Part shown: positions 1 through 6,981 of the stretch, one piece after another
How the letters are laid out: each line of letters starts with the position of its first letter
How positions within the stretch are numbered: position 1 is the stretch's first letter
From: UBA3839 sp963627995
Lineage (GTDB): Bacteria > Bacteroidota > Bacteroidia > Bacteroidales > Bacteroidaceae
NCBI GenBank assembly: GCA_963627995.1
Contig: CAVGCV010000032.1
Location: forward strand, 1 to 15,021
Length of the DNA: 15,021 bases
Direction: 5' to 3'
Made by a program: the position numbers and the translations under genes
The notes under the pieces: model-generated
What the model was told of the DNA's origin: nothing
The model's database searches: none
What the model saw: the letters and a program-made list of their open reading frames with translations, nothing else

Positions 1-96
1 GCTGACGCATTCCTTGAATTACATTCCGTTATCGAAACCGCCAAAAAACACAACCGTACTCCTTTTAATGCAATTCAAGCCTTTTTTGAGGTTTGA
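1..96 (+). CDS. Transposase C-terminal fragment (IS66-like), 5' end outside window
   Basis: Frame 1 is open from the window edge and encodes 31 residues before a TGA at 94-96. The peptide contains HSVIETAKKHNRTPFNAIQA, which resembles the tail of IS66-type transposases (a pattern like S-x-I-x-T-A-x-K-x(3)-N-x-F-x-A). A DNA end starting GTAA, the usual IS66 terminal sequence, follows 33 nt downstream, which supports the family call. The piece is clearly more AT-rich than the genes that follow. Whether the full transposase is intact cannot be seen. The family is inferred from a short tail, so another IS family remains possible. Confidence 0.55.
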   Translation, partial: ADAFLELHSVIETAKKHNRTPFNAIQAFFEV

Positions 97-129
97 CGAT
101 TCGTCATGCACCTACCGCTGAATAGTTAC
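1..129 (+). mobile_element. Right end of an insertion sequence (probable IS66 family)
   Basis: The transposase tail is followed by a small hairpin (TGACG-ATT-CGTCA, 94-106) and then by CCTACCGCTGAATAGTTAC at 111-129. Read inward on the minus strand this is GTAACTATTCAGCGGTAGG, and IS66-family ends typically begin GTAA. I therefore place the element boundary at 129. The family normally makes 8-bp target duplications, so 130-137 (TGGAGCTA) would be the right copy. The left end lies outside the window, so neither the inverted-repeat partner nor the duplication can be confirmed. Confidence 0.5.
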
Positions 130-186
130 TGGAGCTAACATATTCGTTAAAATTCGGGAATCGTAGGGAGTTTGTCAAAAAAGCTG

Positions 187-194
187 TAATTTTG
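187..194 (+). promoter_or_regulatory. Bacteroidetes -7 box upstream of tsaB operon
   Basis: TAATTTTG matches the Bacteroidetes -7 consensus TAnnTTTG exactly and lies 43 nt before the tsaB start. No good TTG lies at the expected -33 spacing; the only TTTG nearby (171-174) is too close. Transcription would begin near position 200. The box lies downstream of the IS end at 129, so it belongs to the host locus rather than to the IS. Confidence 0.5.
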
Positions 195-237
195 CACTTT
201 ATTACAAATTACAAGCATCGGAACAGAACGCAAACCC

Positions 238-927
238 ATGTCGTGCATACTGCATATCGAGACATCCACCGACGCGTGTTCGGTGGCGGTGAGCCAGGAC
301 GGGGCCAACATCTTTTCGCAGGAAAAGCTCGACGGTCCCTCGCACGCCACGGCGCTGGGCGGGATGGTGGACGCGGCGCTGTCGTTCGCTGACAGCCACG
401 CCATCCCGTTCGACGCGGTCGCCGTCAGCTGCGGCCCGGGGTCGTACACGGGGCTGCGCATCGGCGTGTCGATGTCCAAGGGCGTGTGCTACGGGCGCGA
501 CCTCCCGCTGATAGCCCTGCCCACCTTGGAGGTGCTGAGCGTGCCTGTGCTGCTGCGCGAGGAGCTGCCCGACGACGCACTGATATGCCCGATGATTGAC
601 GCGCGGCGCATGGAGGTGTACGCGGCAGTCTACACACGGGCGTTGCGCCCCGTGGTGGAGACCTGCGCGACGGTGGTCGGCTCCGGCAGCTTCGCGGCGC
701 AGCTCGACGCGCACCCCGTCTATTTTTTCGGCAACGGCGCAGCAAAGTGCAAGGGCGTCATCACGCACGCCAACGCCCATTTCATCGACGGCATCCGTCC
801 GCTGGCCAAGCACATGTGCCCCCTCGCCGAGATGCGGCACGCGCGGGGCGAGTTTGCCGATGCCGCCTACTTCGAACCTTCCTACCTCAAGGACTTCGTG
901 GCGACGCGGAGCAAGAAATTATTATGA
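238..927 (+). CDS. tsaB: tRNA threonylcarbamoyladenosine biosynthesis protein TsaB
   Basis: Encodes 229 aa, the usual TsaB length. TsaB (YeaZ) is the ASKHA-fold partner that dimerises with TsaD and, with TsaE, transfers threonylcarbamoyl to A37 of ANN-decoding tRNAs in the cytoplasm. The N-terminus starts with the family hallmark LHIETSTDACSVAV (about residues 5-18), and the conserved SCGPGSYTGLRIG motif lies at about 64-76. The ATG at 238 is chosen because it places the first beta strand correctly and follows a -7 box. It is the first gene of a co-directional run; its TGA overlaps the next gene's ATG in an ATGA, suggesting translational coupling. The C-terminal half is variable, as is normal for this family. 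Confidence 0.95.
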   Translation: MSCILHIETSTDACSVAVSQDGANIFSQEKLDGPSHATALGGMVDAALSFADSHAIPFDAVAVSCGPGSYTGLRIGVSMSKGVCYGRDLPLIALPTLEVLSVPVLLREELPDDALICPMIDARRMEVYAAVYTRALRPVVETCATVVGSGSFAAQLDAHPVYFFGNGAAKCKGVITHANAHFIDGIRPLAKHMCPLAEMRHARGEFADAAYFEPSYLKDFVATRSKKLL

Positions 928-1565
928 ACGCAACAAGCATGGCGGCGGAACGCAAGGGCGCGTCCGTCGATTACAACACTGAGCGCAAACGACTGATACT
1001 TCCCGAGTTCGGGCGTTGCGTCCAACAAATGGCAGAACACGCGAAGAGTATTGCCGACCGCGCCGAGCGGCAGCAATGCGCGCGCACCATCGTGGCGCTC
1101 ATGGCGGGCATGACCGACCGCCACGGTGACGAGCGCGACCTCCAGCAGAAGTTGTGGAACTACCTCGCGGCGATGGCCAACTACGAGCTCGACATAGACT
1201 ACCCCGTGGAGATAGAGCGCATTGACGAGACGAGGAACGCACACGAACAGATTCCCTATCCCCAGCAGCGCATCGCCAAGCGGCACTACGGAGCCATCGC
1301 CGAGCGGATGGCGGGGAAGATTGCCGAGACCGAGGACGACGGCGCGCGGCACGCGCTCGCCCAGATGGTGGCCAACCAGATGAAGCGCAACCTCGCCCGA
1401 TGGAACCGCGACGCGCTGAGCGACGAGAAGGTGCTCGACGACTTGGCCGCGCTCACAGGGGGCAAGGTGTCGCTCGCATTGGGCGACATGAGGCTGAAGA
1501 GCGACGGCGAGGTACTGGCCGACGTGCAGCAACCGACCTACGGGAAGAAAAAGAAGAAGAAATAG
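924..1565 (+). CDS. DUF4290 family protein
   Basis: Encodes 213 aa of a conserved Bacteroidetes family known only as DUF4290. The diagnostic N-terminal segment is DYNTERKRLILPEFGRCVQQ (about residues 16-35), followed by a mostly helical, charged protein with no signal peptide or membrane segment, so it is probably cytoplasmic. It ends in a run of six lysines after a proline-containing tail. I chose the ATG at 924 because it overlaps the tsaB stop by 4 nt; an in-frame ATG at 939 is an alternative. Only one base separates its stop from murA. Its biochemical role is unknown, but this position between tsaB and murA suggests a housekeeping function. Confidence 0.88.
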   Translation: MNATSMAAERKGASVDYNTERKRLILPEFGRCVQQMAEHAKSIADRAERQQCARTIVALMAGMTDRHGDERDLQQKLWNYLAAMANYELDIDYPVEIERIDETRNAHEQIPYPQQRIAKRHYGAIAERMAGKIAETEDDGARHALAQMVANQMKRNLARWNRDALSDEKVLDDLAALTGGKVSLALGDMRLKSDGEVLADVQQPTYGKKKKKK

Positions 1566-1566
1566 G

Positions 1567-2874
1567 ATGGCATCGTTCGTTATAGAAGGAGGACACCGCC
1601 TCCACGGCGACATCACGCCTCAGGGAGCAAAGAACGAGGCACTGGAAGTCATCAGTGCGGTGTTGCTCACTCCCGAGCCCGTGTCCATCCACAACGTGCC
1701 CGACATCCTCGACGTGCGCAACCTGATAAGCCTGCTCGAGAAGATGGGCGTCAAGGTGGCGCGCACAGGGGGGCACGACTGGACTTTCACCGCCGACGCG
1801 CTCGACATGAACTACGTGGGCAGCGACGAGTTCGTGCACCGCTGTTCCGCCCTGCGCGGCAGCATCATGCTCCTCGGGCCGCTGCTCGGGCGCTTCCACC
1901 GCGCATGCGTGGCCAAGCCCGGGGGCGACCAAATCGGCCGCCGCCGGCTCGACACCCACTTCTTCGGCATACAGGAACTGGGGGCGCAGTTCGCACACAA
2001 CCCGGCGCGCGGCGTTTACGAAATAACCGCCTCGCAGCTGAGGGGGAAGTTCATGCTGCTCGACGAGGCGTCGGTCACCGGCACGGCCAACATCGTGATG
2101 GCCGCCGTGCTGGCCGAAGGAACGACCACCATCTACAACGCCGCGTGCGAGCCCTACGTGCAGCAGCTCTGCCGGATGCTCAACCGCATGGGCGCACGGA
2201 TTTCGGGGATAGCCTCGAACCTGCTCACCATAGAGGGGGTGAGGGAACTGCGCGGCACAGAGCACGCCATCCTGCCCGACATGATTGAAGTGGGCTCATT
2301 CATCGGCATGGCGGCCATGACCGGGAGCGCGCTGACAATACGCAACGTGTCCTACGAGAACCTCGGCATCATCCCCGAGATGTTCAGGCGGCTGGGAGTT
2401 TGCGTGGAGCGGCGCGGCGACGACATCGTCATTCCACAACACGAGCACTACGAGGTGGACACCTTCATGGACGGCAGCATCATCTCCTTCAGCGACGCGC
2501 CGTGGCCGGGGCTCACGCCCGACTTGCTGAGCGTGTTCCTCGTGGTCGCCACCCAGGCGAACGGCAGTGTGCTGATACACCAGAAGATGTTTGAAAGCCG
2601 ACTGTTCTTCGTCGACAAGCTCATCGACATGGGCTCCCAAATCATACTGTGCGACCCCCACCGCGCCGTTGTGGTAGGACACGACCGGAGGTTCCAGCTG
2701 CGCGGCTCCACGCTGACTTCGCCCGACATCCGGGCGGGCATCGCGCTGCTCATCGCCGCACTCGGCGCCGAAGGCACGAGCGTCATCAGCAACATCGAGC
2801 AGATAGATCGCGGCTACGAGAGCATCGAGGCGCGACTGACCGCCCTGGGCGCGAGCATCGAGCGTCGCGACTGA
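1567..2874 (+). CDS. murA: UDP-N-acetylglucosamine 1-carboxyvinyltransferase MurA
   Basis: Encodes 435 aa, close to the family norm (about 420-440). MurA transfers enolpyruvate from PEP to UDP-GlcNAc, the first committed step of cytoplasmic peptidoglycan synthesis. Visible motifs are AKNEAL with Lys22/Asn23, the RGSIMLLGPLLGRF segment (97-110), the active-site loop KPGGDQIGRRRLDTHF (117-132), Asp319 in PGLTPDL (equivalent to E. coli Asp305) and Arg389 in PDIRAGIALL (equivalent to E. coli Arg397). The residue corresponding to E. coli Cys115, the fosfomycin target, is Asp121; Asp at this position is known in naturally fosfomycin-resistant MurA enzymes. The start lies one base after the previous stop. 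Confidence 0.96.
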   Translation: MASFVIEGGHRLHGDITPQGAKNEALEVISAVLLTPEPVSIHNVPDILDVRNLISLLEKMGVKVARTGGHDWTFTADALDMNYVGSDEFVHRCSALRGSIMLLGPLLGRFHRACVAKPGGDQIGRRRLDTHFFGIQELGAQFAHNPARGVYEITASQLRGKFMLLDEASVTGTANIVMAAVLAEGTTTIYNAACEPYVQQLCRMLNRMGARISGIASNLLTIEGVRELRGTEHAILPDMIEVGSFIGMAAMTGSALTIRNVSYENLGIIPEMFRRLGVCVERRGDDIVIPQHEHYEVDTFMDGSIISFSDAPWPGLTPDLLSVFLVVATQANGSVLIHQKMFESRLFFVDKLIDMGSQIILCDPHRAVVVGHDRRFQLRGSTLTSPDIRAGIALLIAALGAEGTSVISNIEQIDRGYESIEARLTALGASIERRD

Positions 2875-2912
2875 CGCGCGCCACGAATTCACGGAAAGAG
2901 GAAGAACCGGAG

Positions 2913-3434
2913 ATGATTGCATTCGACGACGTTTACAAAATCGGAACAATCGCCAAGGCGCACGGACTGCGTGGCGAGGTGGTGTTCCTGTTTACCGACG
3001 ACACTTTCGACCGCACCGACGCGGACTACCTGATCATCGACATCGAGGGAATCCTCGTGCCGTTCTTCATTGAGGAATACCGCTTCCGCAGCGAGAACTC
3101 GGCCTTGATGAAGTTCGACGGCATCGACTCGGCGGAGCAGTCGCAGCAGGTGCTCGGCCGTGACGTCTATCTGGAGAAATCGAAAGCCGCCGACGGCGGC
3201 GAGGAGGAAATGTCGCTGAGCTACTTCGTCGGATTCGGGATAAGGACAACCGGCGGACAAGGCATCGGCACCGTCGCGGCCGTGGACGACAACACGGACA
3301 ACTGGCTATTCGTCGTGGAGCGGCCAGGCAGCGGCGAGATGCTTGTGCCGGCACACGAGGCGTTCATCGCCAGTATCGACCACGAGGCAAGGCTCCTCAC
3401 CATGGACTTGCCCGAAGGACTGTTAGACTTATGA
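2913..3434 (+). CDS. rimM: Ribosome maturation factor RimM
   Basis: Encodes 173 aa, the normal RimM size. RimM binds ribosomal protein S19 and assists maturation of the 16S rRNA 3' (head) domain of the 30S subunit. The N-terminal beta-barrel opens with YKIGTIAKAHGLRGEVVFLF (residues 8-27), the family's characteristic GxIxxxHGLRGE pattern. The C-terminal PRC-barrel ends in MLVPAHEAFI...MDLPEGLLDL, the usual RimM ending. The ATG at 2913 is chosen because the motif starts nine residues later; the reading frame stays open upstream inside murA but does not look like protein there. There is a 38-nt gap after murA, and its stop overlaps the dxr start as ATGA. Confidence 0.95.
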   Translation: MIAFDDVYKIGTIAKAHGLRGEVVFLFTDDTFDRTDADYLIIDIEGILVPFFIEEYRFRSENSALMKFDGIDSAEQSQQVLGRDVYLEKSKAADGGEEEMSLSYFVGFGIRTTGGQGIGTVAAVDDNTDNWLFVVERPGSGEMLVPAHEAFIASIDHEARLLTMDLPEGLLDL

Positions 3435-4573
3435 CAAAACGCATAGCAATACTTGGCTCGACGGGGTCGATCGGGACGCAGGCTCTCGACGTGATTGCCG
3501 CCCATGGCGACCTCTTCGAGGCCTTTGCGCTGACGGCCAACAACAATGTAGGCCTACTCATCGAGCAGGCACGGCGGTTCCGCCCGGAAATCGTGGTGAT
3601 TGCCAACGAGCAGCACTACGACGAGGTGGCGGGCGCGCTGCGCGACCTTCCCATCAAGGTCTACGCCGGGGGCGGCGCACTGTGCGACGTGGTGCAAGAC
3701 GAGCACGTCGACATGGTGCTTGCGGCGATGGTGGGCTTCGCCGGACTGCGCCCCACCATCAGTGCCATCGAGGCGGGGAAGGCCATCGCGCTGGCAAACA
3801 AGGAGACCCTCGTCGTGGCCGGCGAGCTCATCAACCGCCTTGCCAACGAGCACCGCGTGCCCATCCTGCCCGTCGACAGCGAGCACTCGGCCATCTTCCA
3901 GTGCCTCGAGCCCGGCAACCGGATAGAAAAGGTGCTGCTCACCGCCTCGGGCGGGCCGTTCCGCCACTGCACGGCAGAGGAGCTGCGCCACGTGACAAAG
4001 GCGCAGGCACTCGCACACCCCACGTGGTCGATGGGCGCGAAAATCACCATCGACTCCGCGACAATGATGAACAAGGGGTTCGAGGTTATCGAGGCAAAAT
4101 GGCTGTTCGGGGTCGCGCCCGACAGCATACAGGTCATGGTTCATCCCCAAAGCGTCGTCCACTCGATGGTACAGTTCGAGGACGGAGCGGTGAAAGCCCA
4201 GCTCGGCGTGCCCGACATGCGGCTGCCCATACAGTACGCGTTCAGCTACCCGAAGCGGCTCGCGTCGGACTTCGGCCGCCCCGACTTCTTCCGGTTGAAG
4301 GACCTGACGTTCGAGGAGCCCGACTTGCAGCGCTTTCCATGCCTCCGGCTGGCCTACGAGGCGCTGCACCAGGGCGGCAATATGCCGTGCGTCGTGAACG
4401 CGGCCAACGAAGTGGCCAACCGCGCTTTCATCGAAGACCGCATCAGCTTCACGCGCATCGGCGACATCATCGAGGCGACAATGCGCCACATTCCGCTCGC
4501 ACAGCCGTCGGAGCTCGGCTCCTACCTGGAGACCGACCGCGCGGCGCGCGCCTATGCCGCCTCGATGCTGTGA
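3431..4573 (+). CDS. dxr: 1-deoxy-D-xylulose 5-phosphate reductoisomerase
   Basis: Encodes 380 aa, the usual length. Dxr (IspC) converts DXP to 2-C-methyl-D-erythritol 4-phosphate with NADPH and a divalent metal, the committed step of the MEP isoprenoid pathway in the cytoplasm. Visible features are the NADPH-binding GSTGSIG (residues 9-15), ALANKETLV (about 120-128), PVDSEHSAIFQ with metal ligands Asp149 and Glu151, the TASGGPFR loop (171-178) and MMNKGFEVIEAKWLFG with Glu221. All expected catalytic residues are present. The gene is translationally coupled to rimM through a 4-nt overlap. Products would feed undecaprenyl phosphate for cell-wall synthesis, a sensible partner for murA. Fosmidomycin would be the classical inhibitor. 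Confidence 0.97.
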   Translation: MTKRIAILGSTGSIGTQALDVIAAHGDLFEAFALTANNNVGLLIEQARRFRPEIVVIANEQHYDEVAGALRDLPIKVYAGGGALCDVVQDEHVDMVLAAMVGFAGLRPTISAIEAGKAIALANKETLVVAGELINRLANEHRVPILPVDSEHSAIFQCLEPGNRIEKVLLTASGGPFRHCTAEELRHVTKAQALAHPTWSMGAKITIDSATMMNKGFEVIEAKWLFGVAPDSIQVMVHPQSVVHSMVQFEDGAVKAQLGVPDMRLPIQYAFSYPKRLASDFGRPDFFRLKDLTFEEPDLQRFPCLRLAYEALHQGGNMPCVVNAANEVANRAFIEDRISFTRIGDIIEATMRHIPLAQPSELGSYLETDRAARAYAASML

Positions 4574-4610
4574 CCGAGCCCACGAAACAGACAACAAGCA
4601 AACACACAAC

Positions 4611-6026
4611 ATGGAAATCCTCATCAAGACGCTGCAAGTCCTTGCCTCCTTCTCACTGCTCATCATCCTGCACGAGGGCGGCCACTACCTTTTCGCAAAG
4701 ATGTTCAAGGCCCGTGTCGAAAAGTTCTACCTGTTCTTCGACTACAAGTTCCACCTCTTTAGCACCTACGACAAATGGGTGCGCCGCCTGCTCGGGAAAA
4801 AACCCGTGCAGAAGAGGGAGAACGGCGACTACGAATACGAGGGAACGGAGTACGGCGTGGGCTGGATACCACTGGGCGGCTACGTGAAGATTTCCGGGAT
4901 GATTGACGAGTCGATGGACAAGAGCCAGATGAAGCTTCCGCCCAAGCCGTGGGAGTTCCGCACGAAGCCCGCATGGCAGCGCCTGCTCATCATGCTCGGC
5001 GGCGTCATCATGAACTTCATCGTGGCCTTCGTCATCTACGCCATGGTTCTCTACACCTGGGGGCAGCAATACGTGAAGCCCTCCGACCTCACCTACGGGC
5101 TGAAGTTCAGCGAAGCGGCAAAAGCCGACGGATTCCGCGACGGCGACATCATCCTCGGCACCGAGAACGAAACCTTCGAGTCGTGGTCCGTCGTCAACCT
5201 ACGCGCCATATCCAACGCCAAGGAAGCCCGCGTGCTGCGCGCGGGAAAGACACTGGCCATCCCCCTTTCGGGCGAAATGAACATGCTCGAGATGCTGGAG
5301 ACCCCCCCCTACGCCACAGAGCGCATCCCCCTGTGCGTCGACAGCGTGCAGCCCATGTCGCCGGCCGCCAAGGCCGGACTGGCAAAGGGCGACGTCATCA
5401 CGCACATCAACGGCAAGCCCGTGACGGACTTCAACGACTTCCTCTATGCCGTCGCCGCCTTGAGGGAGAGCCTGGACGAGACGTCCACAGCCGCCGACAG
5501 CCTGCGCTGCCGCAGTGTCGTCCTGGCCATCGCCCGGAACGACAGCGTCCGTTCGGCCAAAGCCGTGCTCGACGGCAAATTCACCCTTGGGTTCAACAAC
5601 CGGCTGCCCGACTACCGTATCACCACGCGCGAATACGGATTCCTCGAATCCTTCCCCGCCGGCGCGGCGTACGGCATCGACATCCTCGGCGGCTACGTGA
5701 ACGACCTGAAGTATGTGTTCACCAAAAAGGGAGCGCGCTCGGTGGGCGGCTTCATCGCCATCGGCAACATCTTCCCCGCCGAATGGAGCTGGTACAAGTT
5801 CTGGATGCTCACCGCCCTGCTTTCCATCATGCTGGGCTTCATGAACGTCCTGCCCATCCCCGCCCTGGACGGCGGCCACGCCCTGTTCGCCCTCTACGAA
5901 ATCATCACGCGGCGGAAGCCAAGCGACAAGTTCCTGGAACGCGCGCAATACGTGGGCATGTTCCTGCTGCTCGGGCTACTCATCTTCGCCAACCTCAACG
6001 ACATTCTGCGCATCTTCGGCATATAG
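4611..6026 (+). CDS. rseP: RIP metalloprotease RseP (site-2 protease)
   Basis: Encodes 471 aa, an inner-membrane zinc protease that cuts transmembrane segments such as those of anti-sigma factors and spent signal peptides. The first helix contains HEGGH at 21-25 (the HExxH zinc site). A second hydrophobic segment lies at about 122-148. A degenerate PDZ follows at about 165-225, then a clearer PDZ from about 240 containing AAKAGLAKGDVITHINGKPV. Near the C-terminus LPIPALDGGH (414-423) supplies the third zinc ligand (Asp420), followed by a last hydrophobic helix at about 445-465. The charged, aromatic stretch at 35-110 between the first two helices is longer than in E. coli. The start lies 37 nt after dxr; it is the last gene of the operon. 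Confidence 0.95.
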   Translation: MEILIKTLQVLASFSLLIILHEGGHYLFAKMFKARVEKFYLFFDYKFHLFSTYDKWVRRLLGKKPVQKRENGDYEYEGTEYGVGWIPLGGYVKISGMIDESMDKSQMKLPPKPWEFRTKPAWQRLLIMLGGVIMNFIVAFVIYAMVLYTWGQQYVKPSDLTYGLKFSEAAKADGFRDGDIILGTENETFESWSVVNLRAISNAKEARVLRAGKTLAIPLSGEMNMLEMLETPPYATERIPLCVDSVQPMSPAAKAGLAKGDVITHINGKPVTDFNDFLYAVAALRESLDETSTAADSLRCRSVVLAIARNDSVRSAKAVLDGKFTLGFNNRLPDYRITTREYGFLESFPAGAAYGIDILGGYVNDLKYVFTKKGARSVGGFIAIGNIFPAEWSWYKFWMLTALLSIMLGFMNVLPIPALDGGHALFALYEIITRRKPSDKFLERAQYVGMFLLLGLLIFANLNDILRIFGI

Positions 6027-6079
6027 CCGTGCCGGACTTTGCGCGCTGACACCGCCGCCGGGGGTGTGCCGTTTCAAGA
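6027..6079. other. Short 3' flank of rseP operon
   Basis: This GC-rich stretch contains a weak hairpin, ACACC-GCCGCCGGG-GGTGT (6049-6066), with no T-run behind it. I do not see a convincing factor-independent terminator for the tsaB-rseP operon here, unless the large palindrome at 6129-6185 serves that role. Confidence 0.3.
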
Positions 6080-6128
6080 TGCTGCTGAAAAAGCAACCTC
6101 TTTTTTCCTTGTTTCTTTGAAGTATCAT

Positions 6129-6185
6129 AAAAATCTTGGGAACTCTGACTGACGGACAAATTCAGTTAGATTTCTCAAGATTTTT
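6129..6185. repeat. Long imperfect palindrome (24-bp arms, 9-nt loop)
   Basis: Positions 6129-6152 pair with 6162-6185 over 24 positions with one mismatch (C143/T171 in the 6000s) and two G-T wobble positions; the loop is CGGACAAAT. The outer parts are AAAAATCTTG on the left and CAAGATTTTT on the right, so either strand would give a hairpin ending in a T-rich tract. It could act as a bidirectional terminator between the convergent rseP and nrdG operons or be structural DNA of the surrounding element. Confidence 0.6.
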
Positions 6186-6203
6186 GGATTTGACATCGAA
6201 CTA

Positions 6204-6241
6204 TCATTGATTTGTCGTTTAAATATATTGGAAATCAATGA
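6204..6241. repeat. Second palindrome within the AT-rich element
   Basis: TCATTGATTT (6204-6213) and AAATCAATGA (6232-6241) are perfect inverted 10-mers around an 18-nt AT-rich spacer. A third nested dyad follows: AGGATG (6282-6287) with CATCCT (6309-6314), enclosing ATTC-TTGT-GAAT. A 12-bp perfect palindrome, AGCCATATGGCT, lies at 6338-6349. Confidence 0.55.
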
Positions 6242-6431
6242 GATGAACAAGTAAAATAATGCCAGATTATAGAAGGAATGAAGGATGCTTAATTCTTGTG
6301 AATGCAAACATCCTCCACTTGTTAACGATGTGATTCAAGCCATATGGCTACTTTTTCAGCAGCACCGATCGGTGCGTCACGGCGTCCGCTTCGCGCGTTG
6401 TGCCTGTTTCCTTTCCGCGCAGGCGCGCCCC

Positions 6432-6968
6432 CTACATCGCCTTTCGGAGCACGGAGCGTGCCACGATGGCGGCTTCGCGGGTGAGGGCCTCCTCCTTTGC
6501 CAGGAAGTCGGCGACGTTGATGACGCGCTGGTTGCTGCTTCCCCGGAAGTCGAGGTAGGGCGAGTAGAGCGCCTTGACGAACCGTCCCTCAACGAGCGTG
6601 TCGATGTGGGGCAGCAGGGCGCGCAGCTCGGGCGCGTCCATGATTTCCTCTATCGTGTAGCCCGTGTAGCACCAGACGTTCAGCCCCGCTGTCTCCGCGC
6701 GCAGGCGCCTCAGCAGGGACAGCGTCTCCGAGGGGTGGAAGAACGGGTCTCCGCCGCTGACGGTCACGCCGTCGAGCAGGGGGTTGGCGTTGATTTCGCG
6801 GATGATGCCCGCGATGCGCTCCTCGGTCAGCGGCACGCCGGCCTTCGGGTTCCACGACTCGGGGTTGTGGCATCCCGGGCAGCGGTGCGAGCATCCCGCC
6901 AGGTAGATGGAGTAGCGGATGCCCTCGCCATCGACGATGGTTTCGGGTATGGTCGACAGGATGTTCAT
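6432..6968 (-). CDS. nrdG: Anaerobic ribonucleotide reductase activating protein NrdG
   Basis: Encodes 178 aa. NrdG is a radical-SAM enzyme that uses a [4Fe-4S] cluster and S-adenosylmethionine to place the glycyl radical on NrdD. The cluster-binding Cx3Cx2C is visible as AGCSHRCPGCHNPESWN with Cys26, Cys30 and Cys33, and the SAM-contacting GGDPFF motif starts at residue 72. Length and the N-terminal NILSTIPETIVDGEGIRYS segment are typical. It lies only 13 nt downstream of nrdD on the same strand, so the two are surely co-transcribed and the activase is made with its substrate enzyme. It converges on the rseP operon. No clear terminator follows it before the palindromic element. Confidence 0.95.
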   Translation of the reverse strand: MNILSTIPETIVDGEGIRYSIYLAGCSHRCPGCHNPESWNPKAGVPLTEERIAGIIREINANPLLDGVTVSGGDPFFHPSETLSLLRRLRAETAGLNVWCYTGYTIEEIMDAPELRALLPHIDTLVEGRFVKALYSPYLDFRGSSNQRVINVADFLAKEEALTREAAIVARSVLRKAM

Positions 6969-6981
6969 GGCGGCGGGGTGG

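Larger units (their letters stand above)
6080..6364. mobile_element. AT-rich element bounded by inverted repeats (MITE-like or IS remnant)
   Basis: TGCTGCTGAAAAAG at 6080-6093 recurs in perfect inverted orientation at 6351-6364, and the match continues inward imperfectly (CAACC versus TAGCC). The roughly 285 bp between are strikingly AT-rich against GC-rich neighbours. They are packed with smaller palindromes (6129-6185, 6204-6241, 6282-6314, 6338-6349). A minus-strand reading frame at 6125-6307 (60 codons from a TTG) ends about 30 bp inside one terminal repeat, where a transposase C-terminus could sit, but I do not recognise it. No target duplication is obvious outside the repeats. A MITE or internally deleted IS is the simplest reading. 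Confidence 0.45.

Noticed and set aside
171..194. TTTG at 171-174 as the -33 element of the tsaB promoter
   Set aside because: Only 12 nt separate it from the -7 box, whereas the Bacteroidetes spacing is about 20 nt.
6125..6307. 60-codon minus-strand frame in the AT-rich element as a real gene
   Set aside because: It starts with TTG, matches no family I recognise, and overlaps the large palindrome that constrains its sequence; kept only as a hint of a decayed transposase.
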